Shown here piece after piece: positions 56,073-64,000 of a DNA stretch of 64,000 nucleotides. The stretch lies in the NCBI RefSeq assembly GCF_000305935.1, contig NC_018870.1, positions 823,942-887,941 of the forward strand. Direction: 5' to 3'. The stretch's first letter is position 1; each line of letters begins with the position of its first letter. The position numbers and the translations under genes were made by a program. Source of the stretch: Thermacetogenium phaeum DSM 12270 (lineage in GTDB: Bacteria; Bacillota; DSM-12270; Thermacetogeniales; Thermacetogeniaceae). Under the pieces are notes generated by a model. That model saw only the letters and a list, made by a program, of their open reading frames with translations. It was not told the origin of the DNA and did no database searches.

Positions 56073-57645
56073 GGGGAAGAAGCGGGCAATTATCAGCGTT
56101 TCCGATAAGCAAGGGATAGCCGAATTCGCCCGGGCCTTGGTGGATCTTGGATATCACCTGATCTCTACCGGAGGGACGGCTGCCTTTTTGGAGGAGGCCG
56201 GAGTCCCCGTAGAGCGCGTGGAGGATGTTACGGGCTTTCCGGAGATCTTGGGCGGACGCGTCAAAACCCTGCACCCGAAGGTGCATGCCGGGATCCTGGC
56301 CAGGGATCTCCCGGAGGACCGGCGGCAGCTGGAGGAGCTGGATATCCAACCCATCAGTCTGGTTGTCGTCAACCTTTATCCCTTTGAAGAGACCGTTGCC
56401 CGGACGGGTGTGACCGTCCGGGAGGCCCTGGAGAAGATCGATATCGGCGGACCGACGATGGTAAGGGCTGCCGCTAAGAATTTCCAGAGGGTGGCCGTGG
56501 TGGTCAACCCCAACCGTTACCAGCAGATTATCCAGGAGCTGGAGGAAAAAGGAGAAATCAGTCTGGCTACCAGGCTGATGCTGGCCCAGGAGGCCTTCTG
56601 GCACACCGCCCGGTACGATGCTGCAATAGCCGGCTATCTAACCGGGATTAAAACCCCGGAAAGCCTCGATATTTCACCTGAAAAGGAAAAATATCCTTCC
56701 AGGTTGATGATTCCTCTTGTCAAGGTTGCCGACCTGCGTTACGGAGAGAACCCTCACCAGGGGGCAGCCTTTTACCGGGAGGACACAATGCCTCCTTACG
56801 GGGTTGCGGGAGCCCGTCAGTTCCATGGGAAGGAGCTGTCCTTTAACAACATTCTCGACCTGAATGCCGCCCTGAACGTTGTTGCGGAGTTCGAGGTTCC
56901 CGCTGCCGTGGTTATCAAGCACAGCTCCCCTTCAGGGGTGGCCTGTGCAGCCACCCTCGCCGAGTCCTACAGGCGTGCTTACGAGGCCAACGCCGTGGCC
57001 GCCTACGGAGGAGTGGTCGGCCTCAATAAGACGGTTGACAGGGATACGGCAGCCGCCCTTACGGAAACATTCCTGGAGGCGGTGATCGCCCCGGCTTACA
57101 CCGAAGAAGCCCTGGCGGTTTTAAAGACCAAGAAGAATTTACGCATTCTTTGTGCCGGGGAGTTCGCCGATTTATACCGGGGAATGGATGTCAAAAGGGT
57201 GAGCGGGGGCTACCTGTTGCAGGATCCTGATGCCATCACCGATATCAACAGCCTGCCGCGAATGGGGCGGGTTGTGACGAAACGCCATCCCGATGAGAAG
57301 GAGTGGGAAGACCTCATCTTCTCCTGGATTGTGGTCAGGCATGTGTTTTCCAACGGCATCGTCCTGGCCCGGGACAGGCAGACGGTGGGCATCGGTGGGG
57401 GGCAGGTGAGCCGCGTCGCCGCCGCCCGGATTGCCCTGACCCAGGCCGGGGAGAAGGCGAGGGGGGCGGTACTCGCTTCCGACGGCTTTATGCCCTTCCC
57501 GGACACCCTTGAATATGCCGCCAAGAGCGGCGTTACCGCTGTGATTCAGCCCGGCGGTTCGATCCGGGATGAGGAAGTGATCGCCGCTGCCGATGCCGCA
57601 GGGATGGCGATGGTCTTCACCGGCAGGCGTCACTTCAAGCATTAG
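56044..57645 (+). CDS. purH: Bifunctional AICAR transformylase/IMP cyclohydrolase PurH
   Basis: PurH performs the last two steps to IMP. The 533-residue protein has the MGS-like cyclohydrolase domain (VSDKQGIAEFARALVDLG, STGGTAAFLEEAG, GRVKTLHPKVHAGIL) and the transformylase domain (LRYGENPHQGAAFY, VVIKHSSPSGVA, and the end PGGSIRDEEVIAAAD and VFTGRRHFKH). ATG at 56044 inside the purN end. About 425 bases without a gene follow before purD. Confidence 0.97.
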   Translation: MSDQTPSTIEGKKRAIISVSDKQGIAEFARALVDLGYHLISTGGTAAFLEEAGVPVERVEDVTGFPEILGGRVKTLHPKVHAGILARDLPEDRRQLEELDIQPISLVVVNLYPFEETVARTGVTVREALEKIDIGGPTMVRAAAKNFQRVAVVVNPNRYQQIIQELEEKGEISLATRLMLAQEAFWHTARYDAAIAGYLTGIKTPESLDISPEKEKYPSRLMIPLVKVADLRYGENPHQGAAFYREDTMPPYGVAGARQFHGKELSFNNILDLNAALNVVAEFEVPAAVVIKHSSPSGVACAATLAESYRRAYEANAVAAYGGVVGLNKTVDRDTAAALTETFLEAVIAPAYTEEALAVLKTKKNLRILCAGEFADLYRGMDVKRVSGGYLLQDPDAITDINSLPRMGRVVTKRHPDEKEWEDLIFSWIVVRHVFSNGIVLARDRQTVGIGGGQVSRVAAARIALTQAGEKARGAVLASDGFMPFPDTLEYAAKSGVTAVIQPGGSIRDEEVIAAADAAGMAMVFTGRRHFKH

Positions 57646-58071
57646 TGCACAGCATAAGTCCGTTTCCAAGGCCTTGTAATAAACGGGAAGATTTTCCGAC
57701 GGCGGAGCTGATGGTGTGGTTGATTGAGGGGTTATCCTTGTCGGCGCAGCGACCTTGCGGAGGTTGTTACTAGCCTTGACGAAGAAGCATAGCAAGCAGC
57801 CGAATCGAGACAGGGTGTCGAGATAGGCGACTCTGCGGCAGGGATGCCGTCATATGAGCCGGTGGTTGCTTGTCTGGCGACAACTCTTAGGGCGAGTGAG
57901 ACCGAAAGATCCGGGAGCAAGCACAAGGATAAATCGAAACGTATTTTCAGGACAGCACAATTATCGGCGGTCGGTAGTTGCCGGCAGGCTCTTGCCTGCC
58001 GGGTTGACAATCAGGGTAATGCTTAATTCAAACAAAACTAACGACGGGCCGCTTTGACCGGGAGGAAAGAG
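57646..58071. other. Intergenic stretch within the purine operon holding repeat remnants
   Basis: No supported gene. It contains the 48-bp module shared with 41856-41904 (at 57908-57955) and a perfect 9-bp hairpin (CCGGCAGGC/GCCTGCCGG, 57981-58002) without a T-run. The rest may be a decayed mobile or repeat sequence. Confidence 0.5.
57908..57955 (+). repeat. Partial copy C of the dispersed repeat module
   Basis: It matches 41856-41904 in the same orientation with few differences, ending GTATTTTCAGGACAG. The core element found at copies A and B is missing here, so this may be an empty or partly deleted site. Confidence 0.65.
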
Positions 58072-59340
58072 ATGAGAGTTCTGGTAGTTGGCGGGGGTGG
58101 GCGGGAGCACACCCTGGTCTGGAAGCTCAAGCAGAGCCCTCTGGTGAAAAAAATTTACTGTGCCCCTGGAAACGGGGGGATCGCCAGTGATGCCGAGTGT
58201 GTGGCCATTCAGGGAGATGACGTGCAGGCCCTGGCCGACTTTGCGAGCCGGGAGAGGATCGACCTGACGATAGTGGGGCCGGAGGCGCCCCTTGTGGCCG
58301 GGATCAGGGACGTTTTCGAATCCCGGGGGCTCCGGTTGTTCGGCCCTACCGCCGGGGCCGCCCTCCTCGAGGGAAGCAAGGTTTTTGCCAAGAGGAGGAT
58401 GCAGAGGTACGGCATTCCCACGGCATCGTGCGAGGTTTTCGATGATCCGGAGGCCGCCCTGCGTTATGTCCGAAGAGCCGGCAGGTGTGTGGTGAAGGCG
58501 GACGGCCTGGCGGCAGGCAAGGGGGTAATCGTTGCCGGGAGTCCCGCAGAGGCGGAGGAGGCCGTGCGGCTGATCATGGTGGAAAGGGCCTTCGGAGATG
58601 CGGGGAAGGCCGTGGTGGTTGAGGAGTTGCTGGAAGGGGAAGAGGTTAGCGTGCTGGCCTTTACCGACGGCAAAAGTATCAAGCCCCTTGTGGCCTCCCA
58701 GGACCACAAGCGGGCCTACGACGGGGATACCGGCCCTAACACAGGTGGAATGGGGGCGTACTCACCCCCACCGGTTTACACAGAGGAGCTGCATGAGCGG
58801 GTTTGCAGGGAAATCCTGGAGCCTCTGATCCGCGGACTGGCCGGCGATGGGATTGTGTACCAGGGGGTAATCTATGCCGGACTGATGATCACCTCAAAGG
58901 GGCCTTATGTTCTGGAGTTCAACTGCCGCTTTGGCGATCCGGAGGCCCAGGTTGTGATCCCGCGGCTGAAAACGGACCTGGTTGAGGTCGTAGAGGCCGT
59001 CCTGGATGAGCGGCTGGATGGTATCCGATTGGAGTGGGACCCGCGAGCTGCCGCCTGCGTAGTCCTGGCCTCCGGTGGCTACCCGGGGCGCTACGAGAAG
59101 GGGAAGGTAATCGCCGGGCTGAATGAGGTGCCCCCGGATGTGCTGGTCTTTCACGCCGGTACGGGACTGGCCGAAGGCAAACTGGTCACCAGCGGAGGAA
59201 GGGTGCTGGGTGTTACCGGTTTTGGCGCCACAGTGCGAGAGGCGGTGGATCGGGCTTACGCCGGGGTGGAGAAGATCCGCTTCGACGGTATGCACTTCCG
59301 GCGGGATATCGCCCACCGAGCCCTCAAATCCGGGGGGTGA
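58072..59340 (+). CDS. purD: GAR synthetase PurD
   Basis: PurD joins glycine to phosphoribosylamine with ATP. The 422-residue ATP-grasp enzyme has VLVVGGGGREHTLVWKL, the GPEAPLVAGI motif, VVKADGLAAGKGVIV, GPNTGGMGAYSP and LEFNCRFGDPEAQ. ATG at 58072 has GGAGG seven bases upstream. Its stop is four bases before the HD gene. Confidence 0.97.
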   Translation: MRVLVVGGGGREHTLVWKLKQSPLVKKIYCAPGNGGIASDAECVAIQGDDVQALADFASRERIDLTIVGPEAPLVAGIRDVFESRGLRLFGPTAGAALLEGSKVFAKRRMQRYGIPTASCEVFDDPEAALRYVRRAGRCVVKADGLAAGKGVIVAGSPAEAEEAVRLIMVERAFGDAGKAVVVEELLEGEEVSVLAFTDGKSIKPLVASQDHKRAYDGDTGPNTGGMGAYSPPPVYTEELHERVCREILEPLIRGLAGDGIVYQGVIYAGLMITSKGPYVLEFNCRFGDPEAQVVIPRLKTDLVEVVEAVLDERLDGIRLEWDPRAAACVVLASGGYPGRYEKGKVIAGLNEVPPDVLVFHAGTGLAEGKLVTSGGRVLGVTGFGATVREAVDRAYAGVEKIRFDGMHFRRDIAHRALKSGG

Positions 59341-59344
59341 TCCT

Positions 59345-60004
59345 GTGATCCGCCTGGAAGACGTTCAGCAGAACCCGGAGGTTGAGGTGCTGATGAGAAA
59401 GGTCCACGAGTACCTGTCAACCATGCTGGCCATCACCCATGATGAGGAGCACGCCCGCCATGTGGCCAGTTTGAGCTACCGCATCCTGAAGGTGTTGGGA
59501 TATCCGGAGCGGGAGGCAGAGCTGGCGGCTATAGCCGGGTATATGCACGATATCGGAAATGTCGTCAACAGGTATGAGCACGGCCGGAGCGGGGCGCTGA
59601 TCGCCTTTCACCTGTTGCTGCGCATGGGGATGCCGCCGGAGGAGATTGCCACGGTGATCGCCGCCATCGGCAACCATGAGGAAAGGTCGGGAACTGCTGT
59701 GAGCAATGTGGCGGCAGCGGTCATTCTGGCAGATAAATCCAATGTGCATTATACCAGGGTCCGCAAGGAGGATGAGGCCACCTTCACCACCCGCGATCGG
59801 GTGAACTACGCTGCCCGGGAATCGTATCTGGAAGCCGACCCGGAAAGAAAAGAAATCGTCATGAACCTGAAAATCGACACCACCATCTGTTCGGTGATGG
59901 AGTATTTTGAAATCTTCATGACCAAAATGCTCCTCTGCCGGAGGGCGGCCAACTTTCTCAACTGCCGCTTCGGGCTGGTGATCAACGGAAGCCGCTTTCT
60001 TTAA
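59345..60004 (+). CDS. HD-domain phosphohydrolase
   Basis: A 219-residue HD-superfamily protein with HDEEHARHVASL (first His/metal residue), IAGYMHDIGNV (the HD pair) and a later GNHEERSGTAVSNVAAAVILADKSN segment. Members hydrolyse nucleotides or phosphoesters; substrate unknown. The GTG start with GGGGGGTGATC follows the purD stop by four bases, so it belongs to the purine operon and may act on nucleotides. Terminator at 60041 ends the operon. Confidence 0.85.
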   Translation: MIRLEDVQQNPEVEVLMRKVHEYLSTMLAITHDEEHARHVASLSYRILKVLGYPEREAELAAIAGYMHDIGNVVNRYEHGRSGALIAFHLLLRMGMPPEEIATVIAAIGNHEERSGTAVSNVAAAVILADKSNVHYTRVRKEDEATFTTRDRVNYAARESYLEADPERKEIVMNLKIDTTICSVMEYFEIFMTKMLLCRRAANFLNCRFGLVINGSRFL

Positions 60005-60040
60005 AGCCATTTTGAAAGCCATTTTGGCGGCATTGCTCTC

Positions 60041-60068
60041 AAGCAGGGTTATCCCTGCTTTTATTTTT
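60041..60068 (+). terminator. Terminator of the purine operon
   Basis: AAGCAGGG/CCCTGCTT form an 8-bp perfect stem with a TTAT loop, followed by a T-rich tract. Confidence 0.95.
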
Positions 60069-60245
60069 TTCTCCGGCTGGATACTAACGCATTCGTGCTT
60101 GGATTGGGCTGTGCTTTCTCCTTGCTTAGTTGGACGTTGGCTGCCTGAAGTTTCCTGCGTCTTGCCCGTGGGAAGATTGATTGTTCGCTGCTGTACCCCA
60201 GGTCTTCAGCGTAATGGTGCTCAATGAACTGAAACCGGAATAAAT

Positions 60246-60277
60246 CACCCCCCATCGTTGAACAATAATTGGGGGTG
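60246..60277 (+). promoter_or_regulatory. Hairpin covering the ribosome site of the small membrane protein
   Basis: CACCCCC pairs perfectly with GGGGGTG, which is the only good ribosome-binding sequence before the ATG at 60286. In the folded state initiation should be hindered. It could be a thermosensor, a protein site or a translational switch. Confidence 0.45.
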
Positions 60278-60285
60278 TTGGGATC

Positions 60286-60516
60286 ATGTTCTTAAAAGTG
60301 CTGTTGATCCTCTTGGCGGGAGCGGCGGTTGCGCTGTACGAAGTGCCGCGCCTGTTAAAACGGCAGATGCACCGTGAATTCTTCGCTTTCTGTGTCCTGT
60401 TCTTCATCGGGGTCGGTCTCACCGTTGCCCTGGCCCTCGACCTGCCCCTTCCTAACCCAACCAGTGTTGTGGAATTTGTCTTTGGCCCTCTCAGCAGAAT
60501 GATATATTCCAGGTAG
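60286..60516 (+). CDS. Small two-helix membrane protein
   Basis: A 76-residue protein with two hydrophobic helices (LKVLLILLAGAAVALYEVP and FAFCVLFFIGVGLTVALALDLP) joined by a basic loop (RLLKRQMHR). The second helix is followed by an NPTSVVEFVFGPLSRM end. I do not know a named family. Translation may be controlled by the hairpin over its ribosome site. Confidence 0.7.
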   Translation: MFLKVLLILLAGAAVALYEVPRLLKRQMHREFFAFCVLFFIGVGLTVALALDLPLPNPTSVVEFVFGPLSRMIYSR

Positions 60517-60621
60517 GGAGCATCCTTTAGGTCGGCCTTCACATTGCGGTTTAAATGACAGCTTCTCAAAGCTTCTCCATTCATTTTTGAACAAGTATAC
60601 AATATTTACGGCGGCAATCTC

Positions 60622-60649
60622 TTGATATGCTTGCGGGGGATGCTATAAT
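60622..60649 (+). promoter_or_regulatory. Sigma-A promoter of the ANTAR regulator gene
   Basis: TTGATA (60622-60627), 16 bp, TATAAT (60644-60649). A leader with a terminator hairpin follows. Confidence 0.8.
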
Positions 60650-60673
60650 TTTTGTTAAAAGCAGATGGGTAAA

Positions 60674-60725
60674 GGGGCAAAGGCGTCCCTCCGACAGAGC
60701 GTTTGTCAGGAGGGATGCTTTTTTG
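60674..60725 (+). promoter_or_regulatory. Leader terminator 1 with GGGCAANGGCGTC motif
   Basis: GCGTCCCTCC (60683-60692) pairs with GGAGGGATGC (60709-60718) with one G-T pair and is followed by six T. The upstream part carries GGGCAAAGGCGTC, shared with the leader of the glutamate synthase gene. It lies before the ANTAR regulator, whose family works by antitermination, so autoregulation is likely. Confidence 0.65.
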
Positions 60726-60748
60726 GCAGGATGGGAGGGGGAACTGTT

Positions 60749-61318
60749 GTGCCTCACATCAATGTGCTGCTCGGCATTTCTTCAGAGGAATTGCGGGAGG
60801 GTATGAAGGATATCCTCACCGGGTCCGGATGCCGGATTTTGGCCGAAGCTACCAGTGTCCCCGATCTCCTCCGAAAAGTCAGGACCATCTCTTGCGATCT
60901 CGTAATTATGGATCTTCAATTAAGCGGCGGAAGTGTTCTGGAAGCCGCCAGGATCGTCGAAGAGGACGACCTGTCAGTGGTGTTGCTCCTGGTGAGCGAC
61001 CTGAGCACCCAGGAGGTGCGTGATTTTCACTATCTGGTGTTACCTGTTGCCAGAAGGAGTGTTATTGCTGCAATAGATGCCGTTATGTTATACAAGAACC
61101 GCGTCCAGAGCCTGCGCAAGGATTTGCGTAAATTGAGAGAGGCCATGAATAACCGCAAGCTGATCGAAAGGGCCAAGGGAATTTTGATGAAGAGCCTCGG
61201 GCTCGATGAGCAGGACGCTTACAGGCTGCTTCAAAAACAGAGTATGGACAGGGGTGTACCGATGAAGGATATAGCTGCCGCTGTTATCCTGGCCAGTGAA
61301 ATCGAAGGGAATAAGTAG
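60749..61318 (+). CDS. ANTAR-domain response regulator (antiterminator)
   Basis: The 189-residue protein has a receiver-like N-terminus (VLLGISSEELREGMKDIL, IMDLQLSGGSVLEAARI with a likely phosphoacceptor Asp), a coiled-coil and an ANTAR domain (IERAKGILMKSLGLDEQDAY, LLQKQSMDRGVPMKDIAAAVI). ANTAR proteins bind twin hairpins in leader RNA and prevent termination, often in nitrogen metabolism. GTG at 60749 with GGGAGGGGG seven bases upstream. The glutamate synthase genes downstream carry a similar leader and are the likely target. Confidence 0.92.
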   Translation: MPHINVLLGISSEELREGMKDILTGSGCRILAEATSVPDLLRKVRTISCDLVIMDLQLSGGSVLEAARIVEEDDLSVVLLLVSDLSTQEVRDFHYLVLPVARRSVIAAIDAVMLYKNRVQSLRKDLRKLREAMNNRKLIERAKGILMKSLGLDEQDAYRLLQKQSMDRGVPMKDIAAAVILASEIEGNK

Positions 61319-61427
61319 GCCAGGTCTGAGGCTTCTTTATTCCCGTTGGGGTAATTCGAACAATAATACGTCTAACAAATGACATGAGATCCGGGGTACG
61401 AAGGTGTATCCCGCCAGCTTAAAGGAG

Positions 61428-61478
61428 AGGGCAACGGCGTCTTCTGGATATGAGGCAATATCCGAAGGCGTCTTTTTG
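61428..61478 (+). promoter_or_regulatory. Leader terminator 2 upstream of glutamate synthase genes
   Basis: GGCGTCTTC pairs with GAAGGCGTC (two G-T pairs) around an inner GGATAT/ATATCC hairpin with a six-base loop, followed by five T. GGGCAACGGCGTC at 61429-61441 matches the leader at 60675-60687 in 12 of 13 positions. A six-base loop fits the general form of ANTAR targets, though its first base is G rather than A. Confidence 0.65.
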
Positions 61479-61501
61479 TTTATTGAACAGGGGGAGCAGA
61501 G

Positions 61502-62611
61502 ATGAGAAAAGAAGGGGAAGTAAGGATACCGTCTGGTTGCGCCGTGGCAGGTATCATCAACCGATCGGGGAAGGTTTTCTCCGCCCAGAAAATCGTTAGT
61601 TCCATCGCCAATATGAGGAACCGTTCCAATGGTTTGGGGGGAGGATTCGCGGGTTACGGCATCTACCCGGAGATGAAGGACTGTTATGCCCTGCATCTTT
61701 TTTACCGGACTACTGCCGCCCGCCAGGAAACGGAAGAGTTTCTGCGCAGACATTTTCAGATCAAAGCCGCTGAAATGATCCCCACCAGGAAGAACCGCTT
61801 TATTTCAGATGCTCCTGACATCTGGAGGTATTTTCTGCTTCCAAAAGATGACAGGTGCCACTTATCGGGGATTGATGAGGAGGATTATGTGGCACGCTGT
61901 GTCATGAGGATCAACAGCGAATTTCCTGGAGCTACAGTGGCCTCCGGTGGCAAAAACATGGGCGTTTTCAAGGCGGTCGGTTATCCGGAGGATGTGGCGG
62001 ATTTCTACCGGCTGGAAGATTATCAGGCGTATCTCTGGATGGCCCATGGGAGGTTTCCCACCAATACTCCGGGCTGGTGGGGGGGCGCCCACCCCTTCAC
62101 ACTGCTGGATTGGGCGGTCGTGCATAACGGCGAAATTTCTTCCTATGACGCCAACCGCAGATACCTGGAGATGCGCGGTTACCGGTGCAACCTGCAGACC
62201 GACACCGAGGTGATTACCTATCTTTTAGATCTCCTGGTAAGGAAGGACGGGTTACCTCTCCGGACGGCGCTTGGGATCATGGCGGCACCTTTTTGGGATG
62301 AGATCGATCTGATGGATGAGGGGTCCGCCCGTACCTGGCGGGCACTTCGGGTGGTCTACGGCAGCGCTCTTTTGAACGGCCCCTTTTCGATTATCGTTGG
62401 CTGCCGTTGGGGGATGATCGCCATGAACGACCGCATCAAGCTGCGTCCCTTGGTGGCTGCCGTAAAGGGGGATTATGTTTTCGTTGCCAGCGAGGAATCG
62501 GCCATTCGGGCGATCTGTCCCTGCCCTGATCTGCTCTGGGCACCAAAGGGAGGAGAGCCTGTCTACGGTCTGTTGGAAGATAAATCCGGCCGGGCAGAGA
62601 GCCGGCTTTAG
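61502..62611 (+). CDS. Glutamate synthase glutaminase domain (class II GATase, split type)
   Basis: A 369-residue N-terminal-nucleophile amidotransferase of the archaeal-type split glutamate synthase. The likely nucleophile Cys is in GCAVAGIINRSG after a 12-residue leader; other motifs are AHGRFPTNTPGWWGGAHPF, WAVVHNGEISSYDANRRYLE, QTDTEVITYLLD and LNGPFSIIVG. It releases ammonia for the FMN subunit encoded 32 bases downstream. ATG after GGGGGAGCAGAG. Confidence 0.92.
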   Translation: MRKEGEVRIPSGCAVAGIINRSGKVFSAQKIVSSIANMRNRSNGLGGGFAGYGIYPEMKDCYALHLFYRTTAARQETEEFLRRHFQIKAAEMIPTRKNRFISDAPDIWRYFLLPKDDRCHLSGIDEEDYVARCVMRINSEFPGATVASGGKNMGVFKAVGYPEDVADFYRLEDYQAYLWMAHGRFPTNTPGWWGGAHPFTLLDWAVVHNGEISSYDANRRYLEMRGYRCNLQTDTEVITYLLDLLVRKDGLPLRTALGIMAAPFWDEIDLMDEGSARTWRALRVVYGSALLNGPFSIIVGCRWGMIAMNDRIKLRPLVAAVKGDYVFVASEESAIRAICPCPDLLWAPKGGEPVYGLLEDKSGRAESRL

Positions 62612-62643
62612 ATGCAGCCGGGTTGTGTGAGGAGGGAGAGCTT

Positions 62644-64000
62644 ATGGCGATGAGTCTCAGAACGGCGTTATATACGATCCAGAGAGACCCCGAACGCTGT
62701 ATTGCCTGCCGGGTTTGTGTGCGGCAGTGCGCTTATGGCGTCCACCGTTGGGATGAGGAAACCGGACAGATTATCTCCGACGATGATTTGTGTGTTAACT
62801 GCCATCGCTGCGTGGTCTTCTGCCCGACAAAGGCGTTGACTGTTAGCAGAACGCCTTTGGAGTATACCGACAATGACAACTGGCAGAGAAGCGACATCGA
62901 CCAGATCTACCTGCAGGCGGAAACCGGCGGAGTTTTGCTAACCGGTATGGGCAATGACCGTCCTTATCCGATTTACTGGGACCGCCTTTTGCTGAACGCC
63001 AGCCAGGTTACCAATCCTTCCATTGATCCCCTGCGCGAACCGGTTGAGCTGAAGACGATACTGGGACGCAAGCCGGATGCTCTTGAACTGCGTGATGGCG
63101 TCCTCAAAGAGCACTTACCTCCGCAGCTGGAACTGGATGTACCGATCATGTTCAGCGCCATGTCCTTTGGAGCGGTAAGCTTGAATACCCATAAATCCCT
63201 GGCGCGCGCTGCCGTCAGTGAGGGGATTTACTGGAACTGCGGGGAGGGCGGATTGCACCCCGATCTGGCTCCTTATGCAGAACGCCTTATCGTTCAGGTG
63301 GCTTCAGGGCGGTTTGGAGTAAACGTCGATTACCTCAATCAGGCTGCTGCTGTGGAAATCAAAATCGGCCAGGGAGCCAAACCAGGTATCGGCGGGCATC
63401 TGCCCGGACACAAGGTGGGCAAGGAAGTCAGCAGGACTCGCATGATCCCTCTTGGCAGTGATGCCATTTCTCCTGCTCCTCATCATGACATCTACTCCAT
63501 CGAGGACCTCCGGCAGTTGATCTACTCGCTGAAAGAGGCTACCGGGTATCGAAAGCCTGTCGCCGTCAAGATTGCGGCGGTTCATAATGTGGCAGCCATC
63601 TCTTCCGGTGTGGTCAGAGCCGGAGCGGACATTCTCGTTATTGACGGTTTTAGGGGAGGAACCGGAGCAGCTCCCCTGCGGATAAGGGATAATGTGGGCA
63701 TCCCTATTGAACTGGCGCTGGCTGCCGTTGACACTCGGCTACGGGAAGAGGGGATTCGCAATCAGGCTTCACTGGTGATCTCCGGTGGGATCCGGAACAG
63801 TTCGGATGTTGTTAAAGCGATTGCTCTGGGAGCAGATGCGGTCTATCTGGGCACTGCTGCACTCATCGCTCTCGGTTGCCATATGTGTCAGAAGTGTTAC
63901 CGGGGGAAGTGCAGTTGGGGGATAGCCACAACCGACCCTTATCTGGCGAAGCGGCTGAATCCGGATATCGGTGCCCGCAGGGCGTCCAATCTGATCCGGG
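62644..64000 (+). CDS. Glutamate synthase FMN/Fe-S subunit, truncated by the window end
   Basis: The first 452 codons of the FMN-binding domain of split glutamate synthase are present; the frame is open at 64000. The protein starts with a two-cluster ferredoxin domain (CIACRVCVRQCA and CVNCHRCVVFCP), continues with the synthase domain (SAMSFGAVSLNTHKSLA, GEGGLHPDL, QGAKPGIGGHLPG, DGFRGGTGAAPL, ISGGIRNSSDVVKAIALGAD) and has the 3Fe-4S type cysteines in CHMCQKCYRGKC. ATG with GGAGGGAG upstream. A GXGXG subunit gene probably follows outside the window. Confidence 0.95.
   Translation, partial: MAMSLRTALYTIQRDPERCIACRVCVRQCAYGVHRWDEETGQIISDDDLCVNCHRCVVFCPTKALTVSRTPLEYTDNDNWQRSDIDQIYLQAETGGVLLTGMGNDRPYPIYWDRLLLNASQVTNPSIDPLREPVELKTILGRKPDALELRDGVLKEHLPPQLELDVPIMFSAMSFGAVSLNTHKSLARAAVSEGIYWNCGEGGLHPDLAPYAERLIVQVASGRFGVNVDYLNQAAAVEIKIGQGAKPGIGGHLPGHKVGKEVSRTRMIPLGSDAISPAPHHDIYSIEDLRQLIYSLKEATGYRKPVAVKIAAVHNVAAISSGVVRAGADILVIDGFRGGTGAAPLRIRDNVGIPIELALAAVDTRLREEGIRNQASLVISGGIRNSSDVVKAIALGADAVYLGTAALIALGCHMCQKCYRGKCSWGIATTDPYLAKRLNPDIGARRASNLIR

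Noticed and set aside
57732-58010. Minus-strand frame of 92 codons between purH and purD
   Set aside because: No ribosome site, it crosses a repeat module, and the composition is unlike the neighbouring genes.
60012-60227. Small plus-strand frame after the HD gene
   Set aside because: It runs through the purine operon terminator and has no ribosome site.

Overview
The window reads as the chromosome of a strictly anaerobic, clostridial-type Firmicute with moderately high GC, probably an acetogen or syntrophic acetate/aldehyde oxidiser of the Thermoanaerobacterales/Peptococcaceae kind. This is inferred from gene content: formate-tetrahydrofolate ligase (Wood-Ljungdahl pathway), a tungsten-type aldehyde:ferredoxin oxidoreductase, two HydB/HydC-like flavin/Fe-S modules, a Clostridium-type ferredoxin, PurS/PurQ/PurL of Gram-positive type, CIRCE control of groEL, an ANTAR-linked glutamate synthase, and many GTG/TTG starts behind strong Shine-Dalgarno sites. 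No rRNA, tRNA, CRISPR array or intact transposon was seen.

Layout. 1-7 kb: plsY, then a three-gene redox unit (NuoE-like, NuoF-like, and a 1131-residue protein joining a NuoG front, a GltD-like flavoprotein and a Mo-domain remnant). 7-18 kb: accessory and cell-surface genes, namely a stand-alone LigD-type polymerase, an EEP-fold nuclease/phosphatase, a triple-LysM protein, a lipoprotein candidate, an LCP ligase, a ferredoxin, a nucleotide-sugar dehydrogenase, a glycosyltransferase and a lytic transglycosylase, plus two unannotated small genes and two related short RNA-like units. 18-28 kb: a likely sigma-54-controlled system with a MoeB-like enzyme, PAS kinase and NtrC-type regulator, followed by a four-cluster ferredoxin, a tungsten AOR, a MoaD-like carrier and a second NuoE/NuoF/NuoG-like set. 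28-33 kb: iron alcohol dehydrogenase, fhs and larE. 33-39.5 kb: a Moco/Tuco riboswitch candidate and a molybdopterin operon (small winged-helix protein, moeA, moeA-PBP fusion, moaA, moaC, MOSC, mogA). 40-44.6 kb: groEL behind CIRCE, a dispersed repeat, a membrane-anchored protein and ahcY. 44.8-60 kb: a nearly complete purine operon (hpt, guaA, purE, a purB-purC fusion, purS, purQ, purL, purF, purM, purN, purH, purD) with an HD-domain gene. 60-64 kb: a small membrane protein, an ANTAR regulator and split glutamate synthase genes, the last cut by the window end.

How the parts fit. The molybdopterin operon can make the pterin cofactor that the AOR needs, while the MoeB/MoaD pair beside the AOR can supply sulfur-carrier chemistry apparently missing from the main operon. 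The AOR, the 16-Cys ferredoxin and the NuoEFG-like proteins look like one complex linking aldehyde oxidation to ferredoxin and NAD(P), possibly by electron bifurcation. The neighbouring alcohol dehydrogenase and fhs are consistent with one-carbon/aldehyde metabolism. The two NuoE/NuoF modules are paralogous but have different third subunits.

Most notable: the AOR complex with its own two-component system; the NuoG-GltD protein with no visible catalytic Cys/Sec; two short RNA-like units sharing a covarying hairpin; a dispersed repeat whose long-range stem covaries; and the PurB-PurC fusion.
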